From positions 2,418,001 to 2,482,000 of the forward strand of contig OZ240237.1 in NCBI GenBank assembly GCA_965198025.1: a stretch of DNA of 64,000 bases, read 5' to 3'. Below are positions 25,916 to 33,782 of the stretch, piece after piece; within the stretch, counting starts at the first letter, position 1, and every line of letters starts with the position of its first letter. This DNA comes from CAYWWM01 sp965198025. GTDB taxonomy: Bacteria; Acidobacteriota; Terriglobia; 2-12-FULL-54-10. The translations under genes and the position numbers were made by a program. The notes beneath the pieces are model-generated. The model was not told where the DNA came from, did no database searches, and was given only the letters and a program-made list of their open reading frames with translations.

Positions 25916-27475
25916 ATGTCTATGGACCGCCAATCCGTCAGCACCCTGTTACGCGCGATGGCGGGATCCCGTTTGCTCGTCATCGGGGACTTCATGGTGG
26001 ACCGCACGATCTACGGCGAAGCCAGCCGCATTTCGCCGGAAGCTCCGACACCGGTCATCCGCGTACAGGAGGTGCGGGAGCAGCTGGGGGGAGCGGGCAA
26101 TGTGGTTCGCAACATTGACAGTCTGGGTGGGCAGGTCTGGTGCGCGGGGGTAGTGGGCGAGGATGAGGCAGGTGGAATCCTGAAGCAATTACTGTGCGAA
26201 GTGCGCGCCTGCCGGGCGTGTTCGATGGTGCAAGAACCCGGCCGCAAGACTACGCTGAAGACACGCGTGGCGGCGGTGCAGGCGGGACGGGCGCCGAATC
26301 GCGGGCGGGACTCCGCGCCGGAGCGCGCGGCGCTTTACGGACATCAGCAGATCCTGCGCCTTGATGAAGAGTCGCCCCACACGGCAACTCCGGAGACGAC
26401 GGCACAGTTGCTCGGGTTCGCGGCGGACGTAATCGGCGAGGTGCAGGGAATCGTCCTCTCTGACTACGCGAAGGGGGCGTTGCCTCCCCCGTTCCTGCAG
26501 GAGTTGATTGAAGTGGCGCGCCGGACGGGCGTGCCGGTTTTTGTGGATCCCAAAGGACAGGACCTGAGCCGTTATCGCGGGGTTACCGTGCTGACGCCGA
26601 ACGCCGCCGAGGCCGAAGCCGCGCTCGGAATTTCCTTCTACAGGCCGGAAGAGCTCTCCAGCACGGGCTGGGAACAAGTCGTGCAGAATCGGCTGAAACA
26701 CTTGAACATTGACGCGATGCTCGTCACGCGCGGCCCGGAGGGCCTCAGTCTAATTGACCTCCACGGTTTCCATCACTTCCCCACCAGCGCGCGGGAGGTT
26801 TATGACGTAACCGGGGCGGGCGACACGGTGCTGGCGGCCTTCGCTCTGGCGGCAGTGTCGGGAGCATCCTTTGCCGACGCCGCGCGGGTGGGAAACCTCG
26901 CGGCAGGCGTCGCGGTTGGGAAGGCAGGCGCAGCGGCAGTTCACCCCTTCGAAGTCGAACGGGAGCTCGACGCGCGCCACCGCTCTGCGGGGTCGAAGGT
27001 TCTTTCGCGCGACGATGTGGGAGCACTCGCAGAATCTGCGCATCGCGATAATAGGAAGATCGTTTTCACCAACGGTTGCTTTGATCTTTTGCACGCCGGG
27101 CATACCTATCTGCTTCAGGAAGCGCGGAAGCTCGGTGACATCCTCATCGTTGCCCTGAACAGCGATGCCTCCGTGGCACGGCTCAAAGGAAACAGCCGGC
27201 CGATCGTTCCGGAGGAGGACCGCGCTGATGCCATCGGCGCGCTAGAATGCGTGGACCACTTGGTTGTGTTCGATGAACAGAACCCGATGTCTCTGCTTCA
27301 GCTCATTCGTCCGGATGTGCTTGTGAAAGGCGACGACTACTCAGAGTCTGAAGTCGTAGGAGCCGAGTTCCTGAAAAGCTACGGAGGCGTGGTGCGCCTG
27401 ATTCCGGTCCGACAAGGTATCTCGACGACCCAGTTGGTGGAGAAAATCCGCGGCACGCACGAGCTAGGACGGTGA
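25916..27475 (+). CDS. hldE: Bifunctional heptose kinase/adenylyltransferase HldE
   Basis: A 519-residue cytoplasmic enzyme that phosphorylates D-glycero-D-manno-heptose 7-phosphate at C1 and, after the separate GmhB step, adenylylates the 1-phosphate, on the route to ADP-heptose for the lipopolysaccharide core. Residues about 1-335 form a PfkB-type kinase (VIGDFMVDRTIYGEASRISPEAP at the start, the anion hole and base in VTGAGDTVLAAFALA). Residues about 380-519 form the nucleotidyltransferase (TNGCFDLLHAGHTYLL with the HxGH motif, VKGDDY). Length and fusion match E. coli HldE. gmhA follows after one base. The start is ATG 25916 or 25922; neither has a ribosome site. Confidence 0.95.
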   Translation: MSMDRQSVSTLLRAMAGSRLLVIGDFMVDRTIYGEASRISPEAPTPVIRVQEVREQLGGAGNVVRNIDSLGGQVWCAGVVGEDEAGGILKQLLCEVRACRACSMVQEPGRKTTLKTRVAAVQAGRAPNRGRDSAPERAALYGHQQILRLDEESPHTATPETTAQLLGFAADVIGEVQGIVLSDYAKGALPPPFLQELIEVARRTGVPVFVDPKGQDLSRYRGVTVLTPNAAEAEAALGISFYRPEELSSTGWEQVVQNRLKHLNIDAMLVTRGPEGLSLIDLHGFHHFPTSAREVYDVTGAGDTVLAAFALAAVSGASFADAARVGNLAAGVAVGKAGAAAVHPFEVERELDARHRSAGSKVLSRDDVGALAESAHRDNRKIVFTNGCFDLLHAGHTYLLQEARKLGDILIVALNSDASVARLKGNSRPIVPEEDRADAIGALECVDHLVVFDEQNPMSLLQLIRPDVLVKGDDYSESEVVGAEFLKSYGGVVRLIPVRQGISTTQLVEKIRGTHELGR

Positions 27476-27476
27476 C

Positions 27477-28091
27477 ATGACTGTCCGCAAGAAGACAACC
27501 CAACAAGCCATGCTGGAGCGCGTGGGAAGTGAGTTGGCAGAGAGCTGCCGAGTCAAGCAGGTGTTCTCCGACAAACTGAAAGGCCAGATCGTTCGTCTGG
27601 CGGAGGAAATGACCCGAGTCCTTTCCGGTGGAGGAACCATTTACTGGATTGGGAACGGTGGCAGCGCGGCGGACGCCCAGCACCTGGCAGCGGAGTTAGT
27701 AGGTCGTCTGCGGCGCTCGCGGCGCGGATTTTCTTCCGTCGCACTGACCACTAACACATCGATCCTGACGTCGGTGGCTAATGACACGTCCTACGCCGAG
27801 GTATTTTCCCGGCAGGTGGAAGCACAACTCCGAATCGGCGACATGCTGATCGGACTGAGCACGAGCGGGAATTCCGAAAGCATTGTGCGGGCCATCCAGG
27901 TGGCCAAGCGGCGCAATGCACGCACGGTCGGATGGACCGGGATAGACGGCGGCCGTCTCAAGACACTTGCGGAACTCTGTTTGCTGGTTCCTTCCAGCGA
28001 CACACAGCGGATTCAAGAATCACACATCACCATCGGGCATATCGTTTGCGGCTTGGTCGAGGATCTGCTGGCGCCGCGCCGCAAGCGTTGA
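27477..28091 (+). CDS. gmhA: Phosphoheptose isomerase GmhA
   Basis: A 204-residue SIS-domain enzyme that converts sedoheptulose 7-phosphate to D-glycero-D-manno-heptose 7-phosphate, the first step of ADP-heptose synthesis. Key pieces are IGNGGSAADAQHLAAELVG, the sugar-phosphate loop GLSTSGNSESIVRAI, and the C-terminal QESHITIGHIVCGLVE with the active-site Glu and His. It starts one base after the hldE stop, so the two are co-transcribed and coupled. gmhB and the epimerase hldD are not in the window. Confidence 0.95.
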   Translation: MTVRKKTTQQAMLERVGSELAESCRVKQVFSDKLKGQIVRLAEEMTRVLSGGGTIYWIGNGGSAADAQHLAAELVGRLRRSRRGFSSVALTTNTSILTSVANDTSYAEVFSRQVEAQLRIGDMLIGLSTSGNSESIVRAIQVAKRRNARTVGWTGIDGGRLKTLAELCLLVPSSDTQRIQESHITIGHIVCGLVEDLLAPRRKR

Positions 28092-28100
28092 ACCGACAGA

Positions 28101-29456
28101 TCATTCTCGTACGCACGCCTGATCGAGCAGTTCCACGACGTGTGCGACGCGCTGGCTTCGGCCGTGGAGTTTCACGCCAGCACGCAGTTGCAGAATGCAG
28201 CCGGGATTGGCCGTGGCGATCGTGTCCGCGCTGGTACTGTTGACCGCTTCCATCTTGTTCTGAAGCAACTGCATCGCGAGATTCGTTTCAGTAACGTTAT
28301 AAATCCCCGCGCTGCCACAACAGAGGTCCGAAAGCGGCATTTCGACGAGCCGCAGTTCGGGGACGGCGTGCAGGAGCGTACGGGGCGGCTGGCGCACCTT
28401 CTGTCCGTGCGAGAGGTGGCAGGAGTCCTGATATGTAACTGTAGCCGGAACAGGGCGCATCGGCTGCGTCAACCCGATCTCGGCAAGGAATTCCGTCACG
28501 TCTTTCATCTTTCCCGAGAAGGACTCCGCGCGTTCTCGCCAGACGGAATCACGTCGCAGTAAATAATCGTACTCCTTGAGAGTCGAGCCGCACCCGGCGG
28601 CATTGGTCAGGATGGCATCCACCGGCTCATTCAAGAACACTTCCATGTTCCGGCGCGCCAGCCGACGGGCCTCCTCGACCAGTCCGGCGTGAACATGCAA
28701 AGCCCCGCAGCAGATTTGTCCGGCGGGAACCAGGACCTCGCAGCCGTTGGCCTGCAGCACCCGCACTGTTGCTTCCTGCATTCGAGCGAAAGCGACGTTA
28801 GTGATGCATCCTGCGTGAAAGGCCACGCGGAAACGGCGCTTTCCCCGAGATGGGAACACTTTTCCAATCTGCGGGGAAAATGTAGGCGACTCAATAGTGG
28901 GCGAAAGCAGGTCGAGCTGGGCAAGACGAGGGAAGGATTGGAGCAGCCCGTCCCGGCGGATCATTTCCTGCATCCCCGACGCTTGATAGAAGCGCAGCAA
29001 CGCCGCCATGATCCGCAAGTTGGCCGGTTTGGGCAGGAGATGCCGGAAGGCGAGATACCGCAGCAGGCGTTCCAGCAGCGGGCGCCGATAATGCTTGTGA
29101 ATCTGCGCCCTTGCGCCTTCGACCAGTTTCCCGTATTCGACACCCGACGGACAGGCTGTCTCGCACGCGCGGCAGTCGAGGCACAAATCAATATGCCGGA
29201 CAAAGCTTTCGCCGAGCGGGAGCCTTCCCTCAGCCACCTGCACCATCTGGTAGATGCGCCCGCGCGGCGAATCCATCTCGACGCCCAGCTCCCGGTATGT
29301 GGGGCACTGGTTCAGGCACAAGCCGCAGCGGATGCAGCGGGAGTAATCCTCCTGTTGGGGCTGGTCGGGTCCGGCAAAGCCCCACTCCTTGCTCCGCTCA
29401 GCCTCCAACAGGAATGTTGCATCGGTATGTGCTGGTTCTGTTGCCAACCGTTCCAC
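28101..29456 (-). CDS. glcF: Glycolate oxidase iron-sulfur subunit GlcF
   Basis: A 451-residue subunit that passes electrons from the flavin subunits of glycolate dehydrogenase to the respiratory chain at the inner membrane. Two ferredoxin-type 4Fe-4S motifs are present, CIRCGLCLNQCP near 38-49 and CLDCRACETACP near 93-104. Two CCG-domain halves follow (HAGCITNVAF, ICCGALHVHAG, DSCHLSHGQKV, LCCGSAGIYNV). Length is somewhat above the E. coli subunit (about 407). It is the last gene of glcDEF, seven bases after glcE, and ends nine bases from the convergent gmhA. Confidence 0.93.
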   Translation of the reverse strand: MERLATEPAHTDATFLLEAERSKEWGFAGPDQPQQEDYSRCIRCGLCLNQCPTYRELGVEMDSPRGRIYQMVQVAEGRLPLGESFVRHIDLCLDCRACETACPSGVEYGKLVEGARAQIHKHYRRPLLERLLRYLAFRHLLPKPANLRIMAALLRFYQASGMQEMIRRDGLLQSFPRLAQLDLLSPTIESPTFSPQIGKVFPSRGKRRFRVAFHAGCITNVAFARMQEATVRVLQANGCEVLVPAGQICCGALHVHAGLVEEARRLARRNMEVFLNEPVDAILTNAAGCGSTLKEYDYLLRRDSVWRERAESFSGKMKDVTEFLAEIGLTQPMRPVPATVTYQDSCHLSHGQKVRQPPRTLLHAVPELRLVEMPLSDLCCGSAGIYNVTETNLAMQLLQNKMEAVNSTSADTIATANPGCILQLRAGVKLHGRSQRVAHVVELLDQACVRE

Positions 29457-29463
29457 CCCTTCG

Positions 29464-30816
29464 CTAAATCCCTCCGTAGAATCTGCCGGGATTCAAGATA
29501 CCATGCGGATCGAACTGCGACTTCAGGAGCTGCATGAGGGCAAAGTCATCTCGCAGCGAACCCCAGATATTGATCTTCTCTTTTACATTCATTGGCGCCC
29601 ACTCGACGATTGCTCTGCCTCCAAGCTGTTCGGTTTGTCGAACCAGGGACTCGCAGGAACTGGCCAGCGCGGCATCGGAAGCATCCGCCTGGGTCCAGAG
29701 GTAGGAATACACAATACCGGTTCCTGCCCGTGTGAGAGTTGCCGAGGCCAATTTGCTTTCCGACGCAATCCGTCGCGCTGCCGCCAAGACATCCTCCATC
29801 CGAGTGATTACAACAGATGATTTGACTACCACCCCGTTGTCTTGAGCGCCCAAGAACAAGGGGGTAAACTCCTGAATCCCAGTCCACAAGTCCGATTCTT
29901 CCTGGCCGGCGAGGGGCATGATTTCCAAAGAACCGGCGGCGTGAAGGAGGGTCGGGATTTCCTGCCCCATGCGCTCGACGACCGGTTCCGGGCCCGCCGT
30001 GCGCACTGCCAGCACAAAAGCAGATGAGAGCTCCGGACGCACTGGCAGGAGATTCCAGGCTTCCCGGTCGAGCAAATCAAGAGCCTCCGCTGCAAAAGGC
30101 GAATGCAATATGCGGTGTGCGGCTCGAAGCACTTGGCCTAGGTCTGGGAACCCGGCAAGAAACGTGGCCCGGGCGGGCGGAACGGGGAACGTCTTGAACG
30201 TCACGTCGGTAACGATGCCGAGCGAACCGAGCGAGCCGATCAACAGCTTCGCCACGTCGTAACCGGCCACGTTCTTGACGACTTTACCGCCGCTCTTGGC
30301 CAACGTTCCATCGCCCGTCACGAAGTGAACTCCGAGAACCATGTCGCGGGCAGAGCCATATGCCAAGCGGTTCGGACCACTCCCGTTGGTGGCAATGACG
30401 CCACCGACGGTGGCCTGCGCTCCGAACGGCGGATCGAGCGGCAGCATTTGCCCTTTCTTTCGCAGTGTGGCCGTCAAGTCCGCCATGCGGATTCCAGTCT
30501 CTACGGAAAGCGTCAAGTCATTCGGCTGATAATCGGTGATGCGGTTGAGCCGCTCCAGGGATACCATCAAATCAATCGGTCGGGGAATGCCGCCCAGGTG
30601 TTGCTTGGTCAGGCTTCCGCCGGCGGAGACCGTCAGCTGCTCGGCGTGAGCTAATCGCAAGAGTTCCCCCACCTGCTCACGGCTGCCCGGACGGGCAATG
30701 GCTTTCGGAGGCGCCCCGGGCCAGCCGCCGTTAAGCTGCGCGGTGTCGAAGGTCAAATGCTCCTCGCCGACGATTGCGCCCAATTGCTTCGAACGGGAAT
30801 CTTCTCGCAATACCAT
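29464..30816 (-). CDS. glcE: Glycolate oxidase FAD-binding subunit GlcE
   Basis: A 450-residue FAD_binding_4 protein that with GlcD forms the flavin part of glycolate dehydrogenase. It shows the PP-loop FAD site IARPGSREQVGELLRLA, SAGGSLTKQHLGG, and GAQATVGGVIATNGSGPNRLAYGSARD, followed by VVKNVAGYDVAKLLIGSLGSLGIVTDVTFK. It is longer than E. coli GlcE (about 350). I place the start at ATG 30816, which has AAGGCGAGG just before it and lies ten bases after the glcD stop; a longer frame to 30924 would overlap glcD and adds only a basic, unrelated stretch. Confidence 0.9.
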   Translation of the reverse strand: MVLREDSRSKQLGAIVGEEHLTFDTAQLNGGWPGAPPKAIARPGSREQVGELLRLAHAEQLTVSAGGSLTKQHLGGIPRPIDLMVSLERLNRITDYQPNDLTLSVETGIRMADLTATLRKKGQMLPLDPPFGAQATVGGVIATNGSGPNRLAYGSARDMVLGVHFVTGDGTLAKSGGKVVKNVAGYDVAKLLIGSLGSLGIVTDVTFKTFPVPPARATFLAGFPDLGQVLRAAHRILHSPFAAEALDLLDREAWNLLPVRPELSSAFVLAVRTAGPEPVVERMGQEIPTLLHAAGSLEIMPLAGQEESDLWTGIQEFTPLFLGAQDNGVVVKSSVVITRMEDVLAAARRIASESKLASATLTRAGTGIVYSYLWTQADASDAALASSCESLVRQTEQLGGRAIVEWAPMNVKEKINIWGSLRDDFALMQLLKSQFDPHGILNPGRFYGGI

Positions 30817-30826
30817 CCTCGCCTTC

Positions 30827-32260
30827 TCAATCTGTGCGGGAAGCCGTTCCGATCTGCGGCGGCACGCGAATCTCCCCGCAGCCTTTCGTGGTGGGGAAGA
30901 CTTTCGCAGGGTTGAGCTGCCCATTGGGATTAAACACGGTTTTGATTTTCCCCATCACCGTCAGGTCGTCTTCCGTAAAGAGCAGTGGCATGAGTTCGTT
31001 CTTTTCCATGCCGATTCCGTGCTCTCCGGTCAGCGAGCCGCCGATCGACACGCAGAACTCCAAAATCTCGGCTCCCGCCTTGACAACCCTCGCGTACTCC
31101 TCGCGATCACGGCCATTGAAGAGAATCATGGGATGAAGATTTCCGTCCCCGGCATGGAATACGTTCGCAATCTTCAGTTGGAAGCGGTCGCTCACGTCTT
31201 GGATGAATCGCAACGTTTCCGGGATGCGCGTACGGGGGATGACCCCGTCCTGGACGTAGAAGCTCGATGAAATGCGGCCCATCGCGCCGAAGGCGTTCTT
31301 GCGTCCCGCCCAGAGCAACTGGCGCTCCCTTTCGGACTGTGCCACACGGACCTGTCGGGCGCCATGCTGGCTACAAACCTCATGGATTTGCTCCGCCTGA
31401 GCCGCGACTCCTTCCCGCAAGCCTTCCAGTTCAATCAGCAACACGGCGGCTGCGTCCTGTGGGTAGCCGGCCTTGGTCGCCGACTCGACGGCCTGAAGCG
31501 TCAACTGGTCTAACATCTCGAGCGCCGCCGGCGTAATGGCGCGGGCGGTTATCTCGGCCACAGTCTCCGAAGCATCATCTACTCTTTCGAAAATCGCGAG
31601 CAGCGTCTTGACCGCCTCCGGGAGGCGAGACAGCCGTACGACCACTTCCGTGACGATGCCAAGCGTTCCCTCCGAGCCCACGAGTATCCCCGTGAGATCG
31701 TAGCCGGGCGAGTCTGCAAACTTGCCGCCGGTGTGGACCAACTGCTCATTCGGGAGGACCACTTCGAGACCCAGAACGTGGTTTGTGGTCACGCCGTAGG
31801 CCAGGGTGTGCGGCCCTCCGGAGTTTTCCGAAACATTCCCGCCGATCGTGCAAGCCTTCTGGCTCGATGGATCGGGCGCGTAATAATAGCCATGCGGCCG
31901 GACGGCCTCCGACAAGTCGAGGTTGACGACGCCGGGCTGCACAACAGCCCGTTGGTTCGGGATATCGACTTCAAGAATCTTCTTCATCCGCGAAAACCCG
32001 ATTATGAGTCCGCCCTGCGCCGCCACCGCGCCGCCGCTCAATCCAGTTCCCGCGCCGCGGCCCACGATGGGAATCCCTCTCTCCTTGGCCCAGTGGACCA
32101 GCGCCACGACTTCCGCCGTTGTTGCAGGGAACACCACCGCTTCCGGGAGCGCGCGCTCGGTCGAGCCGTCATATTCATAGAGCATCAGGTCTTCGGGGCG
32201 CTCGAGCACCGCATGGAGGCCAACAATGGCAGCGAGTTCAGCACTGAATGCTCGTTGCAT
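30827..32260 (-). CDS. glcD: Glycolate oxidase catalytic subunit GlcD
   Basis: A 477-residue flavoprotein that oxidises glycolate (or D-lactate-like 2-hydroxy acids) to the 2-oxo acid. The vanillyl-alcohol-oxidase fold is plain: PIVGRGAGTGLSGGAVAAQGG, GYYYAPDPSSQKACTIGGNVSENSGG, SPGYDLTGILVGSEGTLGIVTE for FAD, then the substrate domain ending NVFHAGDGNLHP and SLTGEHGIGMEKN with the catalytic histidines. It is the first gene of glcDEF. D-lactate dehydrogenases are close relatives, but the D-E-F set favours glycolate. The start ATG 32260 has no strong ribosome site and lies 14 bases after a small membrane-protein frame. Confidence 0.93.
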   Translation of the reverse strand: MQRAFSAELAAIVGLHAVLERPEDLMLYEYDGSTERALPEAVVFPATTAEVVALVHWAKERGIPIVGRGAGTGLSGGAVAAQGGLIIGFSRMKKILEVDIPNQRAVVQPGVVNLDLSEAVRPHGYYYAPDPSSQKACTIGGNVSENSGGPHTLAYGVTTNHVLGLEVVLPNEQLVHTGGKFADSPGYDLTGILVGSEGTLGIVTEVVVRLSRLPEAVKTLLAIFERVDDASETVAEITARAITPAALEMLDQLTLQAVESATKAGYPQDAAAVLLIELEGLREGVAAQAEQIHEVCSQHGARQVRVAQSERERQLLWAGRKNAFGAMGRISSSFYVQDGVIPRTRIPETLRFIQDVSDRFQLKIANVFHAGDGNLHPMILFNGRDREEYARVVKAGAEILEFCVSIGGSLTGEHGIGMEKNELMPLLFTEDDLTVMGKIKTVFNPNGQLNPAKVFPTTKGCGEIRVPPQIGTASRTD

Positions 32261-32274
32261 GAAAATGTCTCACA

Positions 32275-32476
32275 CTAACGGTTGGGCTTGGCATCCCGCT
32301 GCGGATGTTGCACGGGCTTGCCGTCATGGATCATGATTTGGCCGTTGTCCACCTTCCGACCGAACTCCGAAACGAGATATGTTCCGTTGATCACCATGTA
32401 TCCAACGACCACGAAAAGGAGCGAGAAAAGGACTGTCCCGATGGAGAAGTCGGAAACCAGCGTTCTAAGCCGCCAT
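32275..32476 (-). pseudogene. Small membrane protein, apparent frameshift at its start
   Basis: On the minus strand AGGAGGG precedes an ATG at 32476, but that frame stops after three codons. One frame over, about 65 codons read on coherently to 32275: RTLVSDFSIGTVLF, a transmembrane helix (SLLFVVVGYMVINGTYLV), then a soluble tail with GQIMIHDGKPVQHPQ. No standard start begins this frame before the helix. Either a one-base change broke a small gene, or an unusual codon starts it. It lies between the 106-residue membrane protein and glcD, in the same direction. Confidence 0.4.
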
Positions 32477-32484
32477 AGGCCCTC

Positions 32485-32805
32485 CTAAAACACCAAGTAG
32501 CATCCGAACAGATAAGGGAGGTAGCCGCCAAGGGCTACTAGCATTGGTACTAAGCCGCGTCGCTTTTTCCCGGCATCGATCACGATTAGCATTCCGAAAG
32601 CAAAGAGAAATACAGCGGCCAAAAAAGAGCCGATCAGCAATAGCCAGTACCGCGGGCTTGGCCCATATCGAATGATCTGTACGATTGTTGCTATAAAGAG
32701 GACTGCGAGGGCCAATCCAGGCTTTGTAATCATGCGAGACAGGAACTCACTGCTCTCGCCTCCATGCAACACAAGAGGTGATTCGCTGCCACCCCTATCT
32801 TCCAT
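32485..32805 (-). CDS. Small integral membrane protein, unknown
   Basis: A 106-residue protein with a polar N-terminus of about 28 residues and three hydrophobic segments (LALAVLFIATIVQII, WLLLIGSFLAAVFLFAFGMLIVI, LVPMLVALGGYLPYLFGCYLVF), the second followed by a basic KKRR loop. ATG 32805 has AAAGGAGC eight bases upstream. I do not recognise a family. It may be co-transcribed with the short frame at 32275-32476 and with glcDEF, but the link to glycolate metabolism is only positional. Confidence 0.6.
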   Translation of the reverse strand: MEDRGGSESPLVLHGGESSEFLSRMITKPGLALAVLFIATIVQIIRYGPSPRYWLLLIGSFLAAVFLFAFGMLIVIDAGKKRRGLVPMLVALGGYLPYLFGCYLVF

Positions 32806-33000
32806 CGGACGCTCCTTTTCTTGGCGGGGGTCTTTCTTCCCAGGCCTCCTGTTTTCGACACCCGCTAGGAACTCCCCGAGCGTCGCCTTCCAATCTTGCG
32901 CAACTCGATCACCAGCCGCAGCGCTTCGTTCACCGCTCCCTCATCGCCGAAAGGCTTCGCGCACTCGCATTTCCTGGGGGGCGCCGGCTGGAACGCCAAG

Positions 33001-33324
33001 TCAGGCACTTACACGAATCACTTGTCCTGGCTTCCCTCTCCGGATCGCCGCCAGAATGGCCGGGACCAATGGCTGGAGGTCCTCCAGCGCGTTGCTGACT
33101 GCTTCTATAGCGACCACGCACAGGCCCGACTGTCGGAGGTTCTGCTGAAACGCGAGATTCTGGTCGGCTGTAAGAAACACAGCGTAGCCTGCTTCGCTGG
33201 CTCGCTGTAGCAACTCGCCGTTCTTGAAACCGGCCCACCCCACCTGTTGAACCGTTCGGACCTCATGTCCCTCGAACAAACGCGCCAGTTGCCGTGGCAA
33301 TTGCTCATCGAGCAGGAGGCGCAT
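33001..33324 (-). CDS. DUF5615 PIN-like toxin
   Basis: A 107-residue protein of the DUF5615/Mut7-C PIN-like type. The N-terminus RLLLDEQLPRQLARLFEGHEV and the motif AVFLTADQNLAFQQNL carry the conserved acidic residues of a PIN nuclease (Asp6, Asp54 region). Such proteins are toxins, presumably RNases, of type II toxin-antitoxin pairs with DUF433 partners. It overlaps the antitoxin gene by 20 bases and is downstream of it, the usual order. Which RNA it cuts cannot be seen. Confidence 0.8.
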   Translation of the reverse strand: MRLLLDEQLPRQLARLFEGHEVRTVQQVGWAGFKNGELLQRASEAGYAVFLTADQNLAFQQNLRQSGLCVVAIEAVSNALEDLQPLVPAILAAIRRGKPGQVIRVSA

Positions 33325-33529
33325 GGGTGCTCAGAACCTCATGGGCGGCCTCCAGAGCAGCCACCGCTTGATCGCGGGAGAGGGACGGGAAGGCATCGAG
33401 GAATTCGTCGAGGCTGTGGCCGCGTTCGAGGTAATCAATGAGATTCCGAAGCGGCACGCGAGTCCCAACGAACACTGGAGTGCCCCCCAGAATATCCGGA
33501 TCGCTGTGTATGACTGGCTGTTTTTGCAT
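33305..33529 (-). CDS. DUF433 antitoxin
   Basis: A 74-residue DUF433 protein: VIHSDPDILGGTPVFVGTRVPLRNLIDYLERG, then the helix-turn-helix-like region FPSLSRDQAVAALEAA. DUF433 proteins are VapB-like antitoxins that bind DNA and neutralise the PIN-like partner. ATG 33529 follows GGAGAG at good spacing and comes after the extended -10 at 33555-33563. The frame is open 14 codons further up, but that would include the promoter. It is coupled by overlap to the toxin. Confidence 0.82.
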   Translation of the reverse strand: MQKQPVIHSDPDILGGTPVFVGTRVPLRNLIDYLERGHSLDEFLDAFPSLSRDQAVAALEAAHEVLSTHAPPAR

Positions 33530-33554
33530 GCGATTCTCTCCGCCCGGCGCTTCT

Positions 33555-33563
33555 ATTATAACA
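33555..33563 (-). promoter_or_regulatory. Extended -10 promoter of the toxin-antitoxin pair
   Basis: The minus strand reads TGTTATAAT, a perfect extended -10 (TGnTATAAT), which needs no -35 box. Initiation near 33548 leaves a leader of about 19 bases with the GGAGAG site. Confidence 0.6.
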
Positions 33564-33782
33564 GTACCCAAGATCGGCCCGCCCGACTCGGTCCATTGCC
33601 TATGTTATACTGACTCCTCAGAACGGCGACTAAATTCCACGGCGGGTCACTGGGAATGGCTGGACTGAGCGCGGTTTTTCGTGCGTGTGGGGAGGCTTGC
33701 AACCATTCGGTCACGGCCAAATGAAGGTCCTGCGCTTCGCTCGGCGATGGTGCGGACGGAATAGAAGGAGAGGAGTGTCTTT

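Noticed and set aside
32806..33000. 44-codon TTG-started frame downstream of the DUF5615 toxin
   Set aside because: Basic helical peptide with no supported start; cannot be separated from chance.
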